Shown here piece by piece: positions 16,724 to 24,120 of a stretch of 64,000 bases of DNA. This DNA is from an uncultured Dorea sp. GTDB lineage: Bacteria > Bacillota > Clostridia > Lachnospirales > Lachnospiraceae. Location: positions 36,389 through 100,388 of the forward strand of contig CAJTQA010000005.1 in NCBI GenBank assembly GCA_910578455.1, given 5' to 3'. Numbering within the stretch: position 1 is the first letter of the stretch; the number at the start of each line of letters is the position of its first letter. The notes below the pieces were generated by a model that was given only the letters and a program-made list of their open reading frames with translations, was not told the DNA's origin and searched no databases. Position numbers and translations under genes: made by a program.

Positions 16724-18148
16724 ATGAAAAATATGATCACTTACAGGCATAATGTGTTGGGAATTCATTCGCCGGATGCATTTTTGGGCATAAAAGGCGG
16801 TTTCCATATGGGGTGCAGGGATGTGTATTTTGTCAGGGCTCTTGGCTGGGGAGAGCCGGGAACTTTAGCAGATGTGGTCACGGATATTGACCGGAGGATG
16901 GATTTGGAAATGGAAAGAAAGAGGCTGACCTACCGGAGGGCAAAGCGCCTTGCATTTATGCCGTCACAAGAGGACACGGACTTTTACGAGGAGCAGTTTG
17001 CCGCGCTCAAGTCGGGGAAAGGCATGTACGTAAAGAATTTAAGCAGAAATGAGGTATTTGGAAACATACTGGCTCTTGCTTGCCGTGAAACACTGGATAA
17101 ATACAGGCTGGTAAAAAGAAATATGACAGAATCCATGGAGAAGAATTTTGCCGTAAAGCTTTTATATTGGACGGACAGCGTTCTGGGCGACGGGCTGTCA
17201 GGCTGGGATGAGAGGAAATGCTATAAGGTTCTGGCAGATAATGTGGTAAAAGAGCAGGAGTATCTGTTTTATTACATGCTCACCCTGATCGGGTGCGATG
17301 TCCTTCTCTTTCAGAGCCGGGCGGATATCAGGACGTCGGATGTGATTAAGGATCTTTCTCTGGAACTTAAGCTGGGGGGATTTTGCGAGCTGCCCTTCCC
17401 GGAGTATACGCCCTGTGAAAGTAAAAAAATCACAGAGGCAGAACCAGAGGAAAAGCCGGTATCAAAAATACAAGTAGAACAGGTGCGGAAACCGGAATTA
17501 AAACCAGTTTTGAAAACAGGGCCGCAGGTCAGGATGCCGGAGCGGCAGAGACAGGAAAGAAGGAGGGAAGACGGCGGGGAGAAAAGCTTTGAAGAGCTGG
17601 CGCTTTTGGCCTCTTCCATCGTTATGATAGAGGTGCATGACCAGAGGGGAAAGCCTATAGGCACAGGCTCCGGCGTTATGATCGGCAAAGACGGCTTTAT
17701 CCTCACCAACCACCATGTGACAAAGGGCGGATATAGCTTTTCGGTACGGATAGAAGACGACAGCGCGGTTTACCGGACGAATGAGATCATTAAGTACAAT
17801 TCAGTATTTGACCTGTCTGTCATCCGGATAGGCAAGGTGTTATCTCCGCTGCCTGTCTACAGAGGCACCAAAAAGCTGGTGAGGGGACAGAAGGTCGTGG
17901 CGATCGGGAGCCCTCTCGGGCTTTTTAATTCTGTCTCCGACGGGATCATCTCGGGATTCCGGGAGATTGACACTGTGGATATGATTCAATTTACAGCCCC
18001 GATCTCCCACGGGAGTTCCGGGGGAGCGGTGCTCAATATGCAGGGAGAGATTATCGGCATCAGCACGGCGGGATTTGACGGAGGGCAGAATATAAATCTG
18101 GCGGTGGGGTATGAGACGATAAATATGTTTGTCCGCGGATTCTGCTGA
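16724..18148 (+). CDS. cytosolic trypsin-like (HtrA-type) serine protease with a novel N-terminal domain
   Basis: ATG at 16724 follows AGGTGA; an in-frame ATG at 16703 is less well placed. Of 474 residues, the first 240 form an unrecognised globular region (ITYRHNVLGIHSPDAFLG at the start). A charged linker rich in K, P and E follows (about 235-290), then a trypsin-like domain with the triad H in LTNHHV, D in FDLSV and S in GSSGGAV. No signal peptide or membrane segment is present and there is no PDZ domain, so it acts in the cytosol. Trypsin-like proteases are known members of Ter gene neighbourhoods. A peptidase that processes Ter partners is one possibility. Confidence 0.8.
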   Translation: MKNMITYRHNVLGIHSPDAFLGIKGGFHMGCRDVYFVRALGWGEPGTLADVVTDIDRRMDLEMERKRLTYRRAKRLAFMPSQEDTDFYEEQFAALKSGKGMYVKNLSRNEVFGNILALACRETLDKYRLVKRNMTESMEKNFAVKLLYWTDSVLGDGLSGWDERKCYKVLADNVVKEQEYLFYYMLTLIGCDVLLFQSRADIRTSDVIKDLSLELKLGGFCELPFPEYTPCESKKITEAEPEEKPVSKIQVEQVRKPELKPVLKTGPQVRMPERQRQERRREDGGEKSFEELALLASSIVMIEVHDQRGKPIGTGSGVMIGKDGFILTNHHVTKGGYSFSVRIEDDSAVYRTNEIIKYNSVFDLSVIRIGKVLSPLPVYRGTKKLVRGQKVVAIGSPLGLFNSVSDGIISGFREIDTVDMIQFTAPISHGSSGGAVLNMQGEIIGISTAGFDGGQNINLAVGYETINMFVRGFC

Positions 18149-18172
18149 CCTGGGAGCGGTATAGAGTACACC

Positions 18173-18201
18173 TTGTAATATCAGTGCGCTTATGTTAAAA
18201 T
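18173..18201 (+). promoter_or_regulatory. promoter of the YceG-TelA-TerD unit
   Basis: TTGTAA (18173-18178) and TAAAAT (18196-18201) are 17 bp apart. The -35 hexamer is identical to that before the PRTase-StiP unit, hinting at shared control. Confidence 0.45.
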
Positions 18202-18239
18202 CAAAGTCGGTGGGTTGTTTATGCGCCGGGAGAAGTGAT

Positions 18240-20423
18240 ATGGACAGAGAACATTATAAAATTCAAAATCTTGAGGATTTTTTTTCAAGACTCAGCAGGC
18301 GTCCGGAAGGGAAGGCATATATATGCGCGTTTGAAAAAGGCTCGGACGAAACAAATAAATTTCTTTGCAAATATTTTGATGCCGCCAGGAAATACGGCGT
18401 AGTTATTGAAGGGAAAATTGGGAATCCGACAGAGGGAAACCTAGCATACTATGAAGAGATGATGGGGATGGAATTCCAGATGAGCCTGGGATTCATATCC
18501 TCCAGCCTGAAGAGATGGCTGCCCAGGATGAAGGCATCTCAGCGGGAGAGCGTGGCGTGCGCGGTCTACGATTCACTGGAAAGTTTAAGAAAGTCGGGCA
18601 AGACGGAGAATATGCTGAAAAATGCATATATTAAGTTCATGTGCTGGCTGTACTATAAATTTGAGCGGGTCGTGGGTCGGCTTGGGGAGGAAGAGGTTCC
18701 GAAGATATTGTACCACGGCAGCATAGGCAGTTATGAGCGGATGCTGATCGATATTTTATGGGGCGCGGGGTGCGACGTAGTTCTTCTCCCGGGAGAATTT
18801 CCTTTAAAGGAATTACTGGAGGTAAGGGAGAAAGAGGAGCAGAAGAAAAAGATGTTCGGGGAGCCTCCCGGCATCACGGGATGCACAAACGCGTGGATCG
18901 CCGGGAAGGGGCTTGAAGATTTCCTTACCGCCCCGGCAGCGAGAGGCGACAGGGAGGATTTGTTCTACAACTGTTACTGCAGGATTAACGGCGTGGAAGA
19001 TAAGCTCGTATATGTGAATGAGCTGTATCAGTTTTACAGGTCGCTGCAAAGCGAAAAGCGGCATGTGGCAGTTGTGAGCGGGATGATCCCAAAGCCGGCG
19101 CCGGATGAGGTCATGAAAGTACAGAGAGGGAATTACGGCAGTTTCGAACAGATGGTATCAGAGCTCGCCGCGAACATACAGTACCCGGCAAACCAGAAAC
19201 TAAGAGGGATTCTTGTAAAGGCATTTGCAGAGACCCTGGCGGGAGAGAGGAAAGACGCCGGGGAGAACCTGAACCGGATGCTCAACAAGGCGGTATATCT
19301 GCTCTGCTGGATAAAAAGATATCAGGATCAGCTCTTTAAAAACTGGAGGATGCCGGAGATTGGCTGCTTTATCTATCTGGGAGGATGCCGGGATAAAAAC
19401 GAGGCCATGTTCCTTAAGTTCCTTGCAAGGATTCCGGTGGACGTGCTCATACTTTGCCCGAACCTGAACGTAAGGTGCTGTCTTGATGATCCTCTTTTAT
19501 ATGAAGTGAATCACGAGACGTCCATGGTTTTAGACAGATTCCCCGACGAGGGCGGGAGGGCGAGCCTTGGTACGGCGGCGTACCATGCGGAGCGGGAGCT
19601 GGATTCGCTTTTATACAATGACTCGATTCTGTTCCGCGACCGCCAGTTTACGAAGGCGGACAGCATCACCCTCAAGACCATGGACCGCGAGATTAAGATT
19701 CTGTGGGGGAGCGAGCTTAAGTACCGTCTGGGCTTTGACGCACAGGACGGCACAGTGAGCATGCCGGTCATCTTTTCAAAGCTGTCGGGGGTGAAGGACA
19801 GGAAGGTAGAGGAGTACTGGATTTCCATTAAGCAGCTAATGACGCCGGAGACGCTGGTAGTCAGCCGGGTTCCGTTTATCTCTCCTGCGATGCCGAATCC
19901 CATGAAGATGTACGCCACAGAGTTTTTTAAGAACGGGAAACTAAAGAGGAGCCGGATAAAGAGCCACGCAAGCTACCCCTACGGTTTCTTAAGGGAAGAG
20001 ATGCAGGAGCATATCTTAGATAAACTGGAGCTTTTGATCGCACAGAAACTGATCCGGGGAACTTTTGAAAACGGAACGGAGTATACGATCGTGTCGGTTG
20101 TGCTGAATCTGCCGAAAGAGGCGCTGCGGCTGATTCAGCAGTTTGACTTTACAAAGAAGAACCCAAAGCTTATCTATATCGCGGCGTCGGAGACATTGCC
20201 TACGCTGGAAGATTCGATATACGCGGCTTTTTTGAACCTTGTCGGATTTGATGTCCTTTTCTTCGTGCCGACAGGATATAATATTGAGAAACATTTTAAC
20301 AGGAAACTGATGGAGGAGCACCAGGCGGGGGATTATATGTACGATCTGGAAGTTCCGGACTGGGACAGAATCCCTTCGGCTATCCGCACGTCGTGGCGTG
20401 ATAAAATATTTAAGAGAGGATAA
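18240..20423 (+). CDS. YceG-like Ter-module protein
   Basis: ATG at 18240 with GGGAGAAG upstream; the ATG at 18192 lies within the -10 region. The 727-aa protein begins with FFSRLSRRPEGKAYI and has a repeated architecture: two halves each containing a hydrophobic-strand block of the type PKILYHGSIGSYERMLIDILWGAGCDVVLLP or PKLIYIAASETLPTLEDSIYAAFLNLVGFDVLFFVPTGYN. It matches the large YceG family found next to telA and terD genes in Bacillus and Clostridia (PF14266). It is predicted to be soluble. Its biochemical activity is unknown; the family is proposed to belong to a biosynthetic part of the Ter system. TelA follows 6 bp later. Confidence 0.75.
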   Translation: MDREHYKIQNLEDFFSRLSRRPEGKAYICAFEKGSDETNKFLCKYFDAARKYGVVIEGKIGNPTEGNLAYYEEMMGMEFQMSLGFISSSLKRWLPRMKASQRESVACAVYDSLESLRKSGKTENMLKNAYIKFMCWLYYKFERVVGRLGEEEVPKILYHGSIGSYERMLIDILWGAGCDVVLLPGEFPLKELLEVREKEEQKKKMFGEPPGITGCTNAWIAGKGLEDFLTAPAARGDREDLFYNCYCRINGVEDKLVYVNELYQFYRSLQSEKRHVAVVSGMIPKPAPDEVMKVQRGNYGSFEQMVSELAANIQYPANQKLRGILVKAFAETLAGERKDAGENLNRMLNKAVYLLCWIKRYQDQLFKNWRMPEIGCFIYLGGCRDKNEAMFLKFLARIPVDVLILCPNLNVRCCLDDPLLYEVNHETSMVLDRFPDEGGRASLGTAAYHAERELDSLLYNDSILFRDRQFTKADSITLKTMDREIKILWGSELKYRLGFDAQDGTVSMPVIFSKLSGVKDRKVEEYWISIKQLMTPETLVVSRVPFISPAMPNPMKMYATEFFKNGKLKRSRIKSHASYPYGFLREEMQEHILDKLELLIAQKLIRGTFENGTEYTIVSVVLNLPKEALRLIQQFDFTKKNPKLIYIAASETLPTLEDSIYAAFLNLVGFDVLFFVPTGYNIEKHFNRKLMEEHQAGDYMYDLEVPDWDRIPSAIRTSWRDKIFKRG

Positions 20424-20429
20424 AGATTT

Positions 20430-21581
20430 ATGGGACTTGATTTTAGCAAAACAGCAGTGGGAGCGGCGCCGTCGGCGGCGACAGTGGAAAATGAGATTGA
20501 AGTTGTAAAGCCATATGACATTGCGGCCGACAGGGCGCAGATGAATGAGGCGCTGGTGAATTCAAAGGAGGTTGACGACATCGTAAGCACCATCGAGGTG
20601 TTTAACCTTGAGACGATCGCATCTTTCGGGTCCGAGGCGGCGGAGGAGATTTCAAAGGCATCTGATATCGTGCTGAACAGCATGAATATGAGCCAGCTTG
20701 ACGAGTCCAGCGAGATGCTCACGGCTCTGTCGAAAATCATGTCGAAATTTGACATTGACGAGCTGAAGGAAGACAAGGGGCTCTTTGGAAAGCTTTTTGG
20801 GAACCTGAAAAAGCAGCTGGAAAAGATTCTGGAAAAGTATCATACGATGGGCGGAGAGGTGGATAAGATCTACGTCCAGCTTAAGCAGTACGAGAGCGAG
20901 ATCAAGCAGGCAAACAGAAAGCTTGACCAGATGTTTGACGCGAATGTGAATTACTACCATGACCTGGTAAAATATATCCTGGCAGGGGAGCAGGCGGGGA
21001 AAGAGCTGGAGGCGTACATTGCCCAGAGGCAGTCTGATTTTGAGGCTACCGGAGACAACGCGATACAGCTTGAGCTTGCAAGCCTTAACAATTCCCTGAT
21101 GATGCTCGAGCAGCGTACCCAGGATCTGCGGACGGCGGAAAACGTTGCCATGCAGTCGATCCCGATGATCAAGACGATGGAGTTCAGCAATATGAACCTG
21201 GTAAGGAAGATCAATTCGGCGTTCATCGTCACCCTGCCGGTATTCAAGCAGGCCCTTGCCCAGGCGGTGATGCTGAAACGCCAGAAGATTCAGGCGGAGG
21301 CCATGGCGGAGCTTGACAAGAAGACCAATGAGATGCTTATAAAGAATGCAAGGAATACGGTAGAGCAGTCGAAGATGACGGCAAGGCTTGCCTCCGGCAG
21401 CTCCATAAAGATTGAGACGCTTGAGACAACCTGGAGAACGATTGTCAACGGGATTGACGAGACAAGGGCGATTCAGGAGAATGCAAGAAAGCAGCGCACA
21501 GACGACGCTGCACGCTTAGAGACAATAAAGCAGGAGTTTTTAAAATCTTACGGCGGGGTAAAACAGGGTAACAAAAGGTAA
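20430..21581 (+). CDS. TelA-family toxic anion resistance protein
   Basis: 383 aa, helical throughout with long coiled-coil stretches (LKKQLEKILEKYHTMGGEVDKIYVQLKQYESEI). Family signatures include LTALSKIMSKFDIDEL near residue 100 and SIPMIKTMEFSNMNLVRKINSAFIVTLPVFKQAL, followed by a C-terminal region with LETTWRTIVNGIDET. This matches TelA/KlaA (PF05816), linked to tellurite and stress resistance and thought to act at the membrane together with TerD proteins. It is the second gene of the unit and lies 28 bp before the first TerD gene. Confidence 0.88.
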   Translation: MGLDFSKTAVGAAPSAATVENEIEVVKPYDIAADRAQMNEALVNSKEVDDIVSTIEVFNLETIASFGSEAAEEISKASDIVLNSMNMSQLDESSEMLTALSKIMSKFDIDELKEDKGLFGKLFGNLKKQLEKILEKYHTMGGEVDKIYVQLKQYESEIKQANRKLDQMFDANVNYYHDLVKYILAGEQAGKELEAYIAQRQSDFEATGDNAIQLELASLNNSLMMLEQRTQDLRTAENVAMQSIPMIKTMEFSNMNLVRKINSAFIVTLPVFKQALAQAVMLKRQKIQAEAMAELDKKTNEMLIKNARNTVEQSKMTARLASGSSIKIETLETTWRTIVNGIDETRAIQENARKQRTDDAARLETIKQEFLKSYGGVKQGNKR

Positions 21582-21609
21582 GACATAAATATAAAGGAGG
21601 ACATACATT

Positions 21610-22191
21610 ATGCCAATTAACTTATCAAAAGGACAGAAAGTGGATCTGACAAAGAAAAATCCGGGTCTTAAAAACATCATGGTCGGACTGGGATGGGACG
21701 TGAACGCGTTTGACTCAGGCGCGGATTTTGACCTTGACGCGGCGGCGTTCATGCTTGGTTCAAATGGGAAATGTCCGACGGAAAAAGAATTTATCTTTTA
21801 CGGGAATCTTGAGCACGCGTCCGGGGCAGTAAAGCATATGGGCGACAACCTTACAGGAGAGGGCGAGGGAGACGACGAGCAGATAGAAGTGAAATTGCCC
21901 GATATCCCGTCAAATGTTGAGAAGATTGCGTTTACCGTCACCATATATGATTCGGATGTCAGAAGGCAGAACTTCGGCCAGGTGTCCAATTCATTTATCA
22001 GGATCGTGGATATGTCTACAGATACGGAGCTGATCCGATACGACTTGGGAGAGGATTTCTCCATCGAGACGGCGGTAGTCGTAGGAGAGCTTTACCGGCA
22101 CAACGGAGAGTGGAAATTCAACGCCATCGGCAGCGGGTTCCAGGGCGGGCTCGCGGCGCTGTGCGGGCACTATGGAATTGAAGTTGCGTAA
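21610..22191 (+). CDS. TerD-family calcium-binding stress protein (copy 1)
   Basis: 193 aa, with AAAGGAGG upstream. It starts with the TerD signature PINLSKGQKVDLTKKNPGL and has the acidic Ca-binding stretch DFDLDAAAFML followed by GDNLTGEGEGDDEQI and the C-terminal GEWKFNAIGSGFQGG. TerD proteins bind Ca2+ through these two acidic loops and are stress-induced. It is the first of four tandem members and is closely similar to the next one, pointing to tandem duplication. Confidence 0.9.
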   Translation: MPINLSKGQKVDLTKKNPGLKNIMVGLGWDVNAFDSGADFDLDAAAFMLGSNGKCPTEKEFIFYGNLEHASGAVKHMGDNLTGEGEGDDEQIEVKLPDIPSNVEKIAFTVTIYDSDVRRQNFGQVSNSFIRIVDMSTDTELIRYDLGEDFSIETAVVVGELYRHNGEWKFNAIGSGFQGGLAALCGHYGIEVA

Positions 22192-22206
22192 AGGAGGGAA
22201 TGTACG

Positions 22207-22788
22207 ATGCCAATAAGTTTGAAAAAAGGCCAGAAAGTGAGCCTGACAAAAGGAAACCCGGGGCTTTCAAAAGTTGTAGTGGGTCTTGGATGGGATGTGA
22301 ACCAGTTTGATACAGGAGGAGATTTTGACCTTGACGCGGCGGCATTTCTCCTGGGAGATTCCGGGAGAGTGACAAAGTCGGAGGATTTTGTGTTCTACGG
22401 GAATCTTTCCCATCCGTCGGGGAGCGTAAACCATATGGGCGACAACCTTACGGGAGAAGGAGAAGGCGACGACGAGCAGATCAAGGTGGAGCTGTTAAAG
22501 GTGCCGGAGAATGTGACGAAGATTGCATTTACCGCCACCATTTACGAGCCGGAGCAAAGAAGGCAGAACTTTGGCCAGGTGAACAATGCGTTCATCCGGA
22601 TTTACAATGAGCTTACGGGAGAAGAGCTTTTAAGGTACGATCTGGGAGAGGACTTTTCCATCGAGACGGCTGTAGTGTTCGGAGAGCTCTATAAGAACAA
22701 CGGGGAATGGAAGTTCAACGCCATCGGCAGCGGATACCAGGGAGGCCTGGCGGCTCTGTGCGGCAATTACGGCGTTGACGTAGAATAA
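22207..22788 (+). CDS. TerD-family calcium-binding stress protein (copy 2)
   Basis: 193 aa, 15 bp after copy 1, with AAAGGAGG upstream. The acidic loops DFDLDAAAFLL and GDNLTGEGEGDDEQI are intact. Differences from copy 1 are concentrated in the middle (SGRVTKSEDFVFYGNLSH, VPENVTKIAFTATIYE). Same family, probably a paralogue able to form mixed assemblies; the specific role is not separable from sequence. Confidence 0.9.
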   Translation: MPISLKKGQKVSLTKGNPGLSKVVVGLGWDVNQFDTGGDFDLDAAAFLLGDSGRVTKSEDFVFYGNLSHPSGSVNHMGDNLTGEGEGDDEQIKVELLKVPENVTKIAFTATIYEPEQRRQNFGQVNNAFIRIYNELTGEELLRYDLGEDFSIETAVVFGELYKNNGEWKFNAIGSGYQGGLAALCGNYGVDVE

Positions 22789-22801
22789 AGGAGAGTGCGT
22801 T

Positions 22802-23407
22802 ATGGCAATTAGTTTGCAAAAAGGCCGCAAGGTAAGTCTGGAGAAAAAATCGTCCGCGGGCCTGGGCGAGATACATGTAAACCTGAACTGGAACTCAGTA
22901 CCCCAAAACCAGGGCTTTTTAAAGAGCCTTTTTGGAGGGCAGCAGGGAATCGACCTGGATCTGGGATGTCTGTATGAGCTGAAAAACGGGCAGAAAGGAG
23001 CGGTGCAGGCTCTAGGCAATTCCTTTGGCTCCCTCACAAGGCCGCCCTATATGTCTCTGGACGGAGACGACAGGACGGGAGCTGCGGCAGCCGGGGAGAA
23101 TTTAAGGATCAACGGCAACCAGATCGCCAATATCAAGAGGGTGCTTGTGTATACGTTCATCTATGAGGGCGTTGCCAACTGGCAGCAGGCGGATGCCACG
23201 GTCACCATAAAGTATCCCGGGGCGGAGGACTTGATCGTAAAGATGGATTCTTACAATTCCAATGACACAATGTGCGCCCTTGCGTTGTTTGAGAATGTGG
23301 GAGACGAGACTTTCAGCGTAGAGAAGATCGTCCGGTTTTTCGGAGGCCACGCCATGATGGACAGGGCGTTTAACTGGGGCCTTAACTGGAGGCCGGGGAG
23401 CAAGTAA
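22802..23407 (+). CDS. TerA-like member of the TerD superfamily (divergent copy)
   Basis: 201 aa, 13 bp after copy 2. It keeps the start SLQKGRKVSLEKK, but the rest follows the TerA pattern: DLDLGCLYELKNGQKGAVQALG, a GDDRTG turn, GENLRING, IKRVLVYTFIYEGVANWQ and an end with GLNWRPGSK. TerA proteins are TerD-fold proteins that pair with TerD in the tellurite operons. The first acidic loop is reduced (DLDLG rather than DLDAAA) and the GDNLTGEGEGDD loop is replaced by LDGDDRTG, so calcium binding may differ. Confidence 0.8.
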   Translation: MAISLQKGRKVSLEKKSSAGLGEIHVNLNWNSVPQNQGFLKSLFGGQQGIDLDLGCLYELKNGQKGAVQALGNSFGSLTRPPYMSLDGDDRTGAAAAGENLRINGNQIANIKRVLVYTFIYEGVANWQQADATVTIKYPGAEDLIVKMDSYNSNDTMCALALFENVGDETFSVEKIVRFFGGHAMMDRAFNWGLNWRPGSK

Positions 23408-23437
23408 CCAGACACTATTGATCAGGAGGAATTTAAG

Positions 23438-24028
23438 ATGTCAATTAGTTTGCAAAAGGGGCAGAAAGTCAGCCTGTCCAAAGAAAATAAGGGGCTGTCA
23501 ACAGTGCTTGTAGGCCTTGGATGGGATGAGGCCATGCAGAAAAAAGGATTTTTCGGATTTAAGCAGCAGGCGGATATCGACTGCGACGCGTCGGCCATTC
23601 TTCTTCGGAACGGGAGATTAAGCGGCAACGGCGACCTTGTGTATTTTGGGAACCTCAGCCATAGGTCGGGAACCGTACAGCATATGGGGGATAACCTTAC
23701 GGGCGCGGGGGAAGGCGACGACGAGCAGATCCTCATTGACCTTGCCAAGATGCCGCCGGAGTACGACAAGATTGTCATTGTGGTAAATATCTACTCCGCA
23801 GTCCAGAGAAAGCAGCATTTCGGGATGATACAGAATGCTTTCATAAGGCTGGTGGACGGCAGGAATAATAAAGAAATGTGCAGGTACAATCTCACAGAGG
23901 ACTATTCCGGCATGACGGCAATGATATTCGGGGAGATCTACCGGCACAATGGGGAGTGGAAGTTCGGCGCTATCGGCCAGGGAACGACTGACCCGTCTCT
24001 GGGGGACCTCTGCAAGAGATATGTATAA
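23438..24028 (+). CDS. TerD-family protein (copy 3)
   Basis: 196 aa, preceded by CAGGAGG. The TerD start SLQKGQKVSLSKENKGL is followed by a Ca loop with cysteine (DIDCDASAILL), GDNLTGAGEGDDEQI and the end GEWKFGAIGQGTTD. The substitution of an alanine by cysteine and the insert KKGFFGFKQQ before the loop set it apart from copies 1 and 2. A terminator follows 20 bp later, marking the end of this unit. Confidence 0.88.
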   Translation: MSISLQKGQKVSLSKENKGLSTVLVGLGWDEAMQKKGFFGFKQQADIDCDASAILLRNGRLSGNGDLVYFGNLSHRSGTVQHMGDNLTGAGEGDDEQILIDLAKMPPEYDKIVIVVNIYSAVQRKQHFGMIQNAFIRLVDGRNNKEMCRYNLTEDYSGMTAMIFGEIYRHNGEWKFGAIGQGTTDPSLGDLCKRYV

Positions 24029-24046
24029 CATGTACGAAACGGTTTT

Positions 24047-24077
24047 AAAAGAGAAACTGCAATAAGTTTCTCTTTTT
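24047..24077 (+). terminator. rho-independent terminator after the TerD genes
   Basis: AAAAGAGAAACT (24047-24058) and AGTTTCTCTTTT (24065-24076) form a 12-bp stem around the loop GCAATA, ending in a T run. The stem is AT-rich, so termination may be partial and allow read-through to the ATPase gene. Confidence 0.6.
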
Positions 24078-24120
24078 CTGCAAATAATACATCTAGGACA
24101 AAAGAGTTAGGAGATTATGT

